Source: Fictibacillus solisalsi
Lineage (GTDB): Bacteria > Bacillota > Bacilli > Bacillales > Fictibacillaceae
DNA: 64,000 nt
Assembly (NCBI RefSeq): GCF_900103485.1
Contig: NZ_FNHW01000004.1
Span: 62,001-126,000, forward strand
Direction of reading: 5' to 3'
The notes below the pieces were generated by a model. That model worked only from the letters and a program-made list of their open reading frames with translations. It had not been told where the DNA came from and did no database searches. Position numbers and translations under genes: made by a program. Below are positions 8,891 through 16,335 of the stretch, one piece after another; position 1 is the first letter of the stretch; the number at the start of each line of letters is the position of its first letter.

Positions 8891-8898
8891 TGAATAAA

Positions 8899-8946
8899 CA
8901 AAACACCTTTCCTTCTTTTGTCCAAGAGGGGAGGGTGTTTTTTGTT
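8899..8946 (+). terminator. Terminator of ald
   Basis: The stem AAACACC/GGTGTTT, extended inward by CTTTCC/GGGGAG, is followed by a T-run. Confidence 0.85.
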
Positions 8947-8993
8947 TTGGCTTTTATTTCCCGGTAAATAATTTGTCGAAATCAGCGCCACCA

Positions 8994-9022
8994 TTGCTTT
9001 CTTGTTCGGTTTCTCCTATAAT
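8994..9022 (+). promoter_or_regulatory. Sigma-A promoter of the preQ1 riboswitch transcript
   Basis: -35 TTGCTT (8994-8999), 17-nt spacer, perfect -10 TATAAT (9017-9022). Transcription would begin about 20 nt before the riboswitch. Confidence 0.75.
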
Positions 9023-9047
9023 AAAGCCTTGTGCAAAACTAAATACT

Positions 9048-9086
9048 ATGCGGTTCGAGAACTCCCGCTGTATCAAAACTAGGAGG
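9048..9086 (+). promoter_or_regulatory. preQ1-I riboswitch
   Basis: The short aptamer pattern is present: P1 5' arm GCGG (9050-9053), GGTTC loop entry, a C-rich 3' arm CCCGC (9064-9068), then an A-rich tail AAAACTAGG (9075-9083) that folds back on the loop. The tail runs straight into the AGGAGG ribosome site (9081-9086), so ligand binding would hide it and lower translation. The controlled gene is a queuosine-precursor transporter, the expected target. The P2 pairing is imperfect by eye. Confidence 0.85.
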
Positions 9087-9094
9087 TTATTATT

Positions 9095-9787
9095 GTGTTT
9101 AATGTTTACTATGGCATTTTGTTTGCTCTCGTGAACTTTATATTATTTTTAATCTGTTACCGATTGTTCGGTAAGCAGGGATTATATGTCTGGGTGGGCG
9201 CAGCCACGATTCTGGCTAACATTCAGGTCGTGAAAACCATTGAAATGTTCGGTTTGGTGATGACACTCGGTAATACTATGTATTCCACGATATACCTTTC
9301 CACCGACTTGCTGAATGAAAAGTACGGTCAGAAAGAAGCCAAAAAAGCGGTTTGGTTTGGATTTTTCACCCTGATTATGACGACGATCATCATGCAGATG
9401 GCTTTATTTTTTGAACCGGCACAGAGCGATATCGCCCAAGAGCCGATGGAAACGCTGTTCGGGTTAATGCCCCGTCTGGCCGCTGCCAGTCTTGCCGCGT
9501 ACCTGATCAGCCAATTTATTGATGTACGACTGTATTCCATGCTGAAAAAGGCATTTCCCGGATACGGACAACTCTGGATCCGGAACAACGGAAGTACGCT
9601 GCTGAGCCAGCTGATCGATTCTCTCGTATTTTGTACGATCTCCTTTGCCGGTGTGTACGAGTGGAATGTATGGTTTGAAATCTTCATTACGACCTATTTG
9701 CTTAAATTTATTGTATCGGCAGCATCGACTCCCGTCATTTATATTGCAAGGAGCTTTAAATTTAAGACAGAAAAAAGCGAAGCCTAA
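9095..9787 (+). CDS. Queuosine precursor transporter (VUT/YhhQ family, YpdP-like)
   Basis: A 230-residue membrane protein with about six hydrophobic helices. Family hallmarks include LGNTMYSTIYLSTDLLNEKYG near 57-77, KAVWFGFF, and LWIRNNGSTLLSQLIDSLVF near 165. Members of the YhhQ/QPTR family import preQ0/preQ1 or queuine for tRNA modification; B. subtilis YpdP is related. The GTG start at 9095 follows AGGAGG at 8 nt, and that site is part of a preQ1-I riboswitch, which independently supports the substrate. Its stop codon lies in the loop of its own terminator. Confidence 0.92.
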   Translation: MFNVYYGILFALVNFILFLICYRLFGKQGLYVWVGAATILANIQVVKTIEMFGLVMTLGNTMYSTIYLSTDLLNEKYGQKEAKKAVWFGFFTLIMTTIIMQMALFFEPAQSDIAQEPMETLFGLMPRLAAASLAAYLISQFIDVRLYSMLKKAFPGYGQLWIRNNGSTLLSQLIDSLVFCTISFAGVYEWNVWFEIFITTYLLKFIVSAASTPVIYIARSFKFKTEKSEA

Positions 9788-9807
9788 ATGGGACTTCGCT
9801 TTTTTTG
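9771..9807 (+). terminator. Terminator of the queuosine precursor transporter gene
   Basis: The stem AAAAAAGCGAAG/CTTCGCTTTTTT is a perfect 12-bp arm pair with an 11-nt loop that contains the stop codon. Confidence 0.9.
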
Positions 9808-9809
9808 AA

Positions 9810-9945
9810 TTTATGAAAATAACATAATATGCAAGTATTCTTTGTCGAACCGCAAGTAATTCGTGTCGAACCGCAACTAAATGGCCTGTAATCGCAACTA
9901 AATCGTGCCCGACCACAAGTATTCAGCCCAATTCCGCAAGTAACC
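9810..9945. repeat. 21-nt-period repeat array, locus A
   Basis: A leader TTTATGAAAAT (9810-9820) is followed by about five and a half units of period 21, at 9828, 9849, 9870, 9891, 9912 and 9934. Each has the core (A)CCGCAA(G/C)TA; alternating units end in GTGTCGA-like sequence. The same leader and units recur at 19.43 kb. No protein-coding evidence beyond frames kept open by a stop-free unit of 7 codons. Confidence 0.85.
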
Positions 9946-9990
9946 ACCCCAGCCCCTTCTTCCAGCTCGCTCAAAACAACAAATCTTGCA

Positions 9991-10968
9991 CTAAATAACC
10001 TTCACTCTGAGATAAACTCCTTTTGTTGCCCTTTCACGCGCTGCTTGATTCATGAAACGAATTTCCTCCGACAGAACGGAGGCCCGCTCCAGCCGTCCAT
10101 CCTGCATAACAAGAGGATCGATCAACCGGAGCTTGCTAATCCTATGGATCTCATAGTCATCTTCCGTTTCTTCCAGTTCACCTGAAAAATTCTGGAGCTC
10201 CTTTACCGCTCTTTGGATCTCCTCATCCCCATGCTTTTGTACCTTTTTCAGTAAACCAACGTCGTCCAGTAAAAAGTCCGGCATGGTAATGATCTTCAAC
10301 TCAAGGGCTCTGGTCAAAATGGAGGAAAGAGCTTCATAGCTATAAACGTTCAGCGGATGAAGAAAGTAATCAATCACTTCTTTATAGTAGGTTTCCACAA
10401 ACCAACGTGCATCCTCCAGTGACCGTACATACAGTTTTCCCTCATGGAAGTTCAAGGACCGAAGAAAGGCCATGGCTTGATTCTTAGTAATTTTTCCTTG
10501 CTGGTACATATCTCTGAGTGTATAGTCAATCCGGTCGGCACAGAGATCCGGAAGATCCTGTTCCAAAATAAAAAAGTCGTCATTCAGCAGATCGGTGCCA
10601 TAGCCATAGTCTTGCAATATGGATGGAAGCTCTGAACCTTCAATAACCTTTTGAAAGATTTCTTCGTGATAATCCTCGTCAGACCGTTTCAGCACGGTAT
10701 CCACGACATGCGAAAAGGCTGTATGTGATACATCATGAAGCAGGCCCGCAATTTGTTCTTCGAGGCTTCCGCCGAGCCGCCGAATCAGGAACATGACTCC
10801 CAGTGAATGTTCATACCGGGTAACATTCCACTCCGGGCAGACCAAAAAGCTTGCACCGCCCTGCATTACCCCCTTCAGCCGCTGAATGGGAGCCGATTCA
10901 ATCAGCCGGCACAACACGTCTTCCAATTCAAATTCCCCATATAAATTGTCATTATAGATGTTCTTCAT
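9991..10968 (-). CDS. HD-domain phosphohydrolase (COG1078-like)
   Basis: A 325-residue HD-superfamily protein. Metal-binding residues are visible as the first His in TRYEHSLGV (about 52-55), the HD pair in AGLLHDVSHTAFSHV (about 77-82) and a later Asp in CADRIDYTLRDMY (about 146). The arrangement resembles COG1078/dNTPase-like hydrolases such as B. subtilis YwfO, but it is shorter. These enzymes hydrolyse nucleotides; the substrate is unknown. The gene has a strong GGAGGTAG site before ATG 10968. It is convergent with the queuosine transporter, with the 21-nt array between. Confidence 0.85.
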   Translation of the reverse strand: MKNIYNDNLYGEFELEDVLCRLIESAPIQRLKGVMQGGASFLVCPEWNVTRYEHSLGVMFLIRRLGGSLEEQIAGLLHDVSHTAFSHVVDTVLKRSDEDYHEEIFQKVIEGSELPSILQDYGYGTDLLNDDFFILEQDLPDLCADRIDYTLRDMYQQGKITKNQAMAFLRSLNFHEGKLYVRSLEDARWFVETYYKEVIDYFLHPLNVYSYEALSSILTRALELKIITMPDFLLDDVGLLKKVQKHGDEEIQRAVKELQNFSGELEETEDDYEIHRISKLRLIDPLVMQDGRLERASVLSEEIRFMNQAARERATKGVYLRVKVI

Positions 10969-10999
10969 CTTTTTTCTACCTCCGCTCCAGCCAATGCAA

Positions 11000-11026
11000 A
11001 AGACAGGGACACTGCCCTGTCTCTTA
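11000..11026 (-). terminator. Terminator of the secreted coiled-coil protein gene
   Basis: The stem AGACAGGG/CCCTGTCT is followed by TTTTGC on the minus strand. It lies between the 11035 gene and the HD gene. Confidence 0.75.
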
Positions 11027-11034
11027 GTCTCTTA

Positions 11035-11544
11035 CTATTTTTTCATTTCTTTGATCATCGTGTCCAGCAACTTATTTCGCTCAGCCAGCTTTTGATTGAT
11101 CTGTTTTTGAATAAGCAGCTTCTGGTCTAAATGAGAACTGATTTTCGCTTTATCCTTCGCTTTTAAAGCGGCTTTCAGATTTTTCTTTTCTGCCTTTTCC
11201 TTATCCTTAAGCGATTTCATCTCCATATGAAGCTTTTTCATGCTTTGATGATATTGCTTCATTTTCGGATTTTTGTGCCAGCTTCCCGGCTGATTTCCTG
11301 AATGAAGCTGTAAAAGAGTATCCTTTTTCAGCAACGCGTCTTTCTTCAGTCCATAATATTCCGCCTTTAGCTGGTTTATTTCATGCAGCTTGTCCTTGTA
11401 GGGTGCAAGCTGCTTCCACATATGATCTCTGTGCCTATGGTGAGTCTGTTCGCTGTTTGCGCCTTGAGCATGTGCAGCCAAGGCCCCGGCAAATATGCCG
11501 ATGCCAAAACAGAGGGCTGCAGCCAGCATTATCACACGTTTCAT
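11035..11544 (-). CDS. Secreted Lys-rich coiled-coil protein, unknown function
   Basis: A 169-residue exported protein. Residues 1-27 form a signal peptide (MKRVIMLAAALCFGIGIF..) with a likely AHA-type cleavage site. The mature part is very lysine-rich and almost wholly helical, with a His cluster (THHRHRDH) just after cleavage and repeated KLH/KLK heptad-like segments. I do not recognise the family; size and helicity recall Spy/CpxP-type proteins, but their motif is not seen. The start at 11544 is preferred over ATG 11553, because AGGAGG (11555-11560) is 10 nt from the former and 1 nt from the latter. Confidence 0.75.
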   Translation of the reverse strand: MKRVIMLAAALCFGIGIFAGALAAHAQGANSEQTHHRHRDHMWKQLAPYKDKLHEINQLKAEYYGLKKDALLKKDTLLQLHSGNQPGSWHKNPKMKQYHQSMKKLHMEMKSLKDKEKAEKKNLKAALKAKDKAKISSHLDQKLLIQKQINQKLAERNKLLDTMIKEMKK

Positions 11545-11640
11545 GATGATCATTCCTCCTTTTATTGGTGATACATCATTAGTGTGAACAGGAAATAAGA
11601 AAATATAGGAAAAACATTATGTGATTTTTTTCATAATTTC

Positions 11641-12135
11641 CTACAGATGCCGGAGCACCCGGTTTACCGTTTCCCTGCGCAAGCCGACAAACTGGCCGAT
11701 TTCCTCCTGAGTCAGTACATCCTTTACCGACAGACCCGGAAAGTATTGCTGAAACCAATTTTGCAGCAGGATGACACGTTCTTTTGTTGAAACCGCCGTG
11801 AGCTGGTCGATGCGCTGCTGCATCATGCGAAGCCTGGTTTGCAGCAGAAGCGCCACCTCCCGGTACTTTTCAGGGTTTTCTGAAAGCCCCTTGTACCACT
11901 GCTTTTCCGGAATCACCTCAACTTCAGCCGGAAGCAGGGCAATGGCGGTTCCGTGATAATCCTTCTGGCTGATCAATGAATGATGGGGAATCACTTCTCC
12001 AGGCAGAATTAAATTAAGCAAAGATGCGGTTCCGTCCTCTTGAACACGAACCACCTTAAGAAGCCCGCTTTTCAGTTCAAAAAGCGGACCACTTTCCCCT
12101 TGCCGAAACAACACTTCTCCTTTATGTAAAAACAT
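11641..12135 (-). CDS. Crp/Fnr-family transcriptional regulator
   Basis: A 164-residue regulator with a compact N-terminal cyclic-nucleotide-binding-like domain (HKGEVLFRQGESGPLFELKSGLLKVV) and a C-terminal winged helix with recognition helix LTQEEIGQFVGLRRETVNRVLRHL. It has no Cys cluster, so it is not an Fe-S FNR. ATG 12135 is preferred to GTG 12150 because GGGGTGG precedes it at 6 nt. It lies 63 nt downstream of the DUF523-DUF1722 gene on the same strand, with a perfect inverted repeat in the gap that suggests autoregulation. Effector and targets are unknown. Confidence 0.88.
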   Translation of the reverse strand: MFLHKGEVLFRQGESGPLFELKSGLLKVVRVQEDGTASLLNLILPGEVIPHHSLISQKDYHGTAIALLPAEVEVIPEKQWYKGLSENPEKYREVALLLQTRLRMMQQRIDQLTAVSTKERVILLQNWFQQYFPGLSVKDVLTQEEIGQFVGLRRETVNRVLRHL

Positions 12136-12151
12136 GCTCGTCCACCCCACT

Positions 12152-12173
12152 GTATAGTCTTCTACAACTATAC
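12152..12173 (-). promoter_or_regulatory. 22-bp inverted repeat, candidate Crp/Fnr-type operator
   Basis: GTATAGT (12152-12158) and ACTATAC (12167-12173) form perfect 7-bp arms with an 8-nt spacer, giving a 22-bp dyad of the size used by Crp/Fnr dimers. It lies 16 nt upstream of the regulator start. Function is inferred. Confidence 0.6.
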
Positions 12174-12198
12174 CATGCCAATATAGGCGGTTGGCCCT

Positions 12199-13167
12199 TT
12201 AATAGTCTCTTCCTTTACCGGAATCCGAGATTTCAAGCAGATCCTCTGGATACGGCTGAAACCAGCTTTGACGGAGCAGCCCTTCGTTTTCAAAACGGTA
12301 CGCCCAAGATTTCAGCAAGGCAAGTACACTGGAAAAAGGCTCCTTTTTTTCTGCCACCTTATCCGTCAGCTCTAGAAAATGTGATTTTTCCCTTTCATTC
12401 AATTGGGCTTCAAAGGTTTTAACCATTTCCCTTGCAGCATTCAGGCTTGAATCATATCGTGCGGTCCGCAGAAAAAGACGCTGCAGCCCTTTCTCATACA
12501 GTGAAAAAAGTTCATCTTGCGCATGCTGGTCATTGTTTTTTAAAATGCGGGTTAACAGCTTTAATGTCGGGCGGCTGTAAGCCAGAAACAGATACTGGTT
12601 GTTTCCATGAAAATCCTGAAGCAGGTCCAAGGAACCTTCTTTCTTCAATTCCCTGTATGCGGCAAGCAGAAAAATTTTTGTAAAAAACCGTTCTCTGATC
12701 AGAAAGTTATTCAGCCTGCCTTCATCCTCCACCGCCAAATGGCCGAACTTCTCAAGTACTTTACCGCCGAAAAGCCCGCTGCTCGAGCCGACAGCCGGCC
12801 CTTTTTCAGTTGAGGAGTATAGCTTAACCTCCTTAAGCCCGCAGGAAGGAGAACGGCTTTTTAATATAAAGCCATCGATGTGTTCCAGAGACTTCAGGTA
12901 TGCATCTGAAAACTGCCCCATTTCCGCTGTTACGTCCCGCTCCGTTTTGGGCTGCATCAAACGCTGCTCTCCATTCTGCAGAACGATGCGGATGGTTTCT
13001 CTCGGTGTACCAAGCCCGATTTCCACTTCAGGACAAACCGTTAAAAAATCAACGTATTTCATCAGCTTCCGGATGGTCGGATGATGGATGACATCCCCGT
13101 TGTACCGGCAGTTATCGAACTCCAGACAACGGCTGACTACAAGCCTTGGCTTTGCAAATGCTCCCAT
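12199..13167 (-). CDS. DUF523-DUF1722 two-domain protein (TudS-like + YbgA-like)
   Basis: A 322-residue fusion. The N-terminal DUF523 part carries the expected cysteines: VSRCLEFDNCRYNG near 10-23, CPEVEIGLGTPRE near 45, and LKSRSPSCG near 110. DUF523 proteins include TudS, a [4Fe-4S] thiouracil desulfidase. The C-terminal DUF1722 (YbgA-like) half is helical, with NNQYLFLAYSR near 190. The start is ATG 13167 with AAGGAG 8 nt upstream; earlier frame extension lacks a site. Downstream is a Crp/Fnr regulator, perhaps co-transcribed. Thio-base removal is inference from the first domain. Confidence 0.85.
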   Translation of the reverse strand: MGAFAKPRLVVSRCLEFDNCRYNGDVIHHPTIRKLMKYVDFLTVCPEVEIGLGTPRETIRIVLQNGEQRLMQPKTERDVTAEMGQFSDAYLKSLEHIDGFILKSRSPSCGLKEVKLYSSTEKGPAVGSSSGLFGGKVLEKFGHLAVEDEGRLNNFLIRERFFTKIFLLAAYRELKKEGSLDLLQDFHGNNQYLFLAYSRPTLKLLTRILKNNDQHAQDELFSLYEKGLQRLFLRTARYDSSLNAAREMVKTFEAQLNEREKSHFLELTDKVAEKKEPFSSVLALLKSWAYRFENEGLLRQSWFQPYPEDLLEISDSGKGRDY

Positions 13168-13235
13168 GACAATACTCCTTTTTATCAGCATAAGAGCATT
13201 GTATCCCAAATGAAAAAGCCTCATTCCTAAACGAT

Positions 13236-13679
13236 TTATATGGAATACGTGAGGAAATCGCCTTTGTGCCCACCCATTTTCTCATAAAATCGTTGTGCCC
13301 TGTGGTTGTCCTCTGCCGTCTCCCAAAGCATGGCTGCATACCTATTATCACCGGTATACTTCTTGCAAGCTTGAAATAAACCGGAAGCCATATCGGTTCC
13401 CCGGCTGTCCTCCGCCACATACAGATCATTCATAACCGTGATCTTGTCTGCACGTGTGGTACTGTATGTAAAATAAAGCGTGGCAAACCCCTTAAGTACT
13501 CCATCCTTTTCGGCAACAAACTGGAGCCCTTGCTCTCTCTGCAGCAGAACGGCAATCAGGTCATCCAGCTTCTGGTCATCCGGCTTCGGGCTTCTATAGA
13601 AATCCACAATATACTCTAGCATAAGCGCCTTTAACTGAGGTAAATCTTCCTTTTTACTCATTCGAACGATCGTTTCCAT
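13236..13679 (-). CDS. GNAT-family N-acetyltransferase
   Basis: A 147-residue GNAT. The acetyl-CoA-binding core is represented by NDLYVAEDSRGTDMASGLFQA (beta4-alpha3; a degraded R/Q-x-x-G-x-A loop) and the C-terminal WETAEDNHRAQRFYEKMGG. The start at 13679 is chosen since GGGGAG is 7-8 nt upstream; ATG 13685 is too close. It follows a second GNAT gene by 19 nt on the same strand, suggesting an operon. Substrate unknown. Confidence 0.85.
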   Translation of the reverse strand: METIVRMSKKEDLPQLKALMLEYIVDFYRSPKPDDQKLDDLIAVLLQREQGLQFVAEKDGVLKGFATLYFTYSTTRADKITVMNDLYVAEDSRGTDMASGLFQACKKYTGDNRYAAMLWETAEDNHRAQRFYEKMGGHKGDFLTYSI

Positions 13680-13698
13680 CTTCATTTCTCCCCTTTGA

Positions 13699-14544
13699 TT
13701 ATCTTTGACTGAAACTCAGCTCTGTGTACTGTTCAATCTCCTGGTAGCCAATACTCGTGTATAATTCGTTCGCAGCAACATTCGATCCATCGGCATAAAG
13801 GGTGCAATACGTGATGTCCGTTTCAAGCAACCATTGGCTGAGATTCGCCACACATGCTTTGGCATACCCTTTTCTCCTTTGTTCCTTTGGCGTATAAACC
13901 ATATTGATCGTTATCGTGTTCGGGGTCTGTCTGGTCAGTGCAGCCATACTTGAGGGTTCCGACTTCTCGTTTTTCCAAAAAAAGATGCTTTTTTTCTCAA
14001 TCATTTCTTTGGCCATTACTAATGCCTCGTTTTTTGTAAGCAATGAACGGTTTTCCATACCCATCTCATACAGCCATCTTGCCGTCATTTCCCTGTCTTG
14101 TGAAGTTGCCTGCCGCAGCTCCCCAATGCTACCCGAGGAAAATGAAATGTGATCTGTTCCATAGAGCTTCATACTCGACATCACGCGGTACGTATTACCT
14201 GTTTGCTGCAGCCACTTTTCTGCAAACGCATGAGCCAGTGCAGCAGGAGCGGAAAGCCGTGCAATGCCCCAGTCTTCATTAATCAGCTTGTGAACGACTG
14301 CTTCTATCCCTGCTTCCTCACCATATAGCTGCAGAGGACCTGGAGGCGTCATTAACGCCGCAAGCCGCATATCCTTATCTTCCTTCACACAGCACAGAAA
14401 AGGCGGATTATGGCTGGATGGTTTCTTCTCAAGTTGTTTTATGCAGCTGGATAGCATATAGCCACTGGCTGCTTCCTGCTTCATCAAAAATGGTTCTGCA
14501 GCTTTGTAAAATTCGTTTACGCTGCTGTAGGATTCCAGCTTCAT
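13699..14544 (-). CDS. GNAT-family acetyltransferase with N-terminal extension
   Basis: A 281-residue protein whose C-terminal third is a GNAT domain: ITINMVYTPKEQRRKGYAKACVANLS contains the acetyl-CoA loop QRRKGYA (about 218-224), followed by TLYADGSNVAANELYTSIGY. The N-terminal ~130 residues resemble a degenerate second GNAT-like half, as in other long Bacillus acetyltransferases. The gene is first of a likely two-gene operon with the smaller GNAT. Substrate unknown. Confidence 0.85.
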   Translation of the reverse strand: MKLESYSSVNEFYKAAEPFLMKQEAASGYMLSSCIKQLEKKPSSHNPPFLCCVKEDKDMRLAALMTPPGPLQLYGEEAGIEAVVHKLINEDWGIARLSAPAALAHAFAEKWLQQTGNTYRVMSSMKLYGTDHISFSSGSIGELRQATSQDREMTARWLYEMGMENRSLLTKNEALVMAKEMIEKKSIFFWKNEKSEPSSMAALTRQTPNTITINMVYTPKEQRRKGYAKACVANLSQWLLETDITYCTLYADGSNVAANELYTSIGYQEIEQYTELSFSQR

Positions 14545-14639
14545 TTTCCCACCGCCTTCTTACTTAATTTTACACGATCCTTAACTAGTTCTTTGACAAA
14601 ACGGTGCAAACCTTCTTTTACCTTGAAAAAGCGTATTCA

Positions 14640-14669
14640 TTGGCTTTCCTGTAAATTTCCCTTTATGAT
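14640..14669 (+). promoter_or_regulatory. Candidate promoter of the YfmJ-like gene
   Basis: -35-like TTGGCT (14640-14645), 18-nt spacer, -10 TATGAT (14664-14669), about 50 nt before the gene. Confidence 0.5.
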
Positions 14670-14719
14670 GACTAAGAGGCATTGCATTAACAATAGATGA
14701 AAGGTTTGGTGAAGAAGAT

Positions 14720-15745
14720 ATGACAGAACAAAAAAATCAGCACATCTTATTAACTAGCCGTCCTAAAGGTATGCCTTCCATGGAGAACTTTACATTTGAA
14801 GACATCGAGATTCCAGAACCGCAAAACGGCCAGGTACTGCTTAAAACGTTGTACCTATCTGTAGACCCTTATATGCGGGGAAGAATGAATGACACAAAAT
14901 CATATGTACCGCCGTTTGAATTAAATCAGCCCGTCAGTGGGGGAATTGTGGCTGAAGTGGTTGAGTCCCGCTCCGGCGAACTTGAGGAGGGAGACCTGGT
15001 CATCGGCAATCTGCCTTGGGCTCTTTACACCACTGCAGGTGAACATGAAGTGCGCAAGCTCGATCCTGAGCTCGCTCCTATTACGGCCAATCTTGGCATC
15101 CTCGGCATGCCGGGCCTTACTGCCTACTTCGGATTGCTTGATATCGGCAACCCGCAGGAAGGGGAAACCGTGGTCGTTTCCGGTGCAGCCGGTGCAGTAG
15201 GAAGTACCGTTGGCCAAATCGCCAAAATTAAGGGCGCCCGGGTCGTCGGCATTGCCGGATCCGAGGAAAAAGTGAATTACCTGAAAAATGAGCTCGGCTT
15301 TGACGCCGTGATCAACTACCGTGAGGCCGGCAGCATCCGCCAGGCACTGAAAGAAGCATGCCCGGATGGTGTGGATGTTTATTTTGACAATGTTGGCGGG
15401 GAAATTTCGGATGCCGTCATCAGCCTGCTGAACAAATATGCGAGAATTCCGCTTTGCGGTCAGATTTCCCTTTATAATCTTGAAAAACAGGACGTGGGTC
15501 CACGCATTCAAGGACAGTTGCTGATCAACAGTGCACTGATCAAGGGATTCATCGTCAGCAACTATGCCTCCCAATTTGAGGAAGGCGCAAAGCAGCTGGG
15601 ACAATGGCTCCAAGAGGGAAAATTGAAATACGAAGAAAACGTCGTCGAGGGCTTTGAAAATACCATTCATGCATTCCTCGGCTTGTTTAAGGGAGAAAAC
15701 CTTGGCAAACAGCTCGTGAAAGTGGCTGAACCCAGCCAGTCATAA
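14720..15745 (+). CDS. yfmJ: NADP-dependent medium-chain reductase (YfmJ/leukotriene B4-dehydrogenase-like)
   Basis: A 341-residue zinc-independent MDR enzyme. Features are the N-terminal VDPYMRGRMND typical of the PTGR/CurA group, and the nucleotide-binding GAAGAVGSTVGQIAKIKGA near 155-175. Later PDGVDVYFDNVGGE and NSALIKGFIVSNY are also conserved. These enzymes reduce alpha,beta-unsaturated ketones and aldehydes with NADPH and often act in detoxification; B. subtilis YfmJ is the likely counterpart. The gene has its own promoter and terminator. Confidence 0.9.
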   Translation: MTEQKNQHILLTSRPKGMPSMENFTFEDIEIPEPQNGQVLLKTLYLSVDPYMRGRMNDTKSYVPPFELNQPVSGGIVAEVVESRSGELEEGDLVIGNLPWALYTTAGEHEVRKLDPELAPITANLGILGMPGLTAYFGLLDIGNPQEGETVVVSGAAGAVGSTVGQIAKIKGARVVGIAGSEEKVNYLKNELGFDAVINYREAGSIRQALKEACPDGVDVYFDNVGGEISDAVISLLNKYARIPLCGQISLYNLEKQDVGPRIQGQLLINSALIKGFIVSNYASQFEEGAKQLGQWLQEGKLKYEENVVEGFENTIHAFLGLFKGENLGKQLVKVAEPSQS

Positions 15746-15749
15746 TCAG

Positions 15750-15784
15750 TAACGCTCCGGTTCATTCCGGGGCTTTTTTATTTG
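15750..15784 (+). terminator. Terminator of the YfmJ-like gene
   Basis: The stem GCTCCGG/CCGGGGC with a short loop is followed by TTTTTT. Confidence 0.85.
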
Positions 15785-15866
15785 GAGCAAGTTTTTTCAG
15801 CGAATAGTTCACCGTTTAGCTTCCATCTGTATACATTGGAACAAAAAACGGAATAGAGGAACATTG

Positions 15867-16316
15867 ATGAAGATGCTTGATCCTAAGAAGCTTTTTGTTC
15901 AATACCGCCCAAACGCCGTACCAACGGACCCCAAATTCCCCCGACGCTACACGCTGACCCATTCCGACACGACCGCCCGGCTTTTTTTAGTGGTTGGCCC
16001 TGAATTTGCCCATGATACTGCATATCCGATCCGGGATGAAGTATACGCGGAATGGAAAACATTCAACCGCGAAAAAGTGCTGTACGGTTATGTGCTTGTA
16101 GCAGATGAGAATACAACCGAGTCAGTGGCCAGGCAACGAAATGAAATCTTTTTGCGGGAGTTGCCCCGTGTCCTTGAAGCCTTCCGGTACGGTGACCGCT
16201 ATTTTTTTGAGGGCCATCCTGAATACAAGGAAGCTCCGGTCTATATCCAATTTGAATCCGTCTATCCCGAATTCCGCCAGCTCAAACCTTATGGCCCCAT
16301 TTCAAAATATGTATAA
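15867..16316 (+). CDS. Staygreen-family protein
   Basis: A 149-residue protein matching the Staygreen domain: LDPKKLFVQYRPNAVPTDP, then PRRYTLTHSDTTARLFL (about 27-43), RDEVYAEW, and the C-terminal RNEIFLRELPRVLEAFRYGD. In plants Staygreen proteins are Mg-dechelatases acting on chlorophyll a; bacterial homologues occur in non-photosynthetic spore formers, where the natural substrate is unknown. ATG 15867 has AGAGGA 6 nt upstream. The DUF3298 gene follows 19 nt downstream, so the two are probably co-transcribed. Family call is good from motif recall; function is open. Confidence 0.8.
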   Translation: MKMLDPKKLFVQYRPNAVPTDPKFPRRYTLTHSDTTARLFLVVGPEFAHDTAYPIRDEVYAEWKTFNREKVLYGYVLVADENTTESVARQRNEIFLRELPRVLEAFRYGDRYFFEGHPEYKEAPVYIQFESVYPEFRQLKPYGPISKYV

Positions 16317-16335
16317 AAGCTTCGAGGTGATGACT

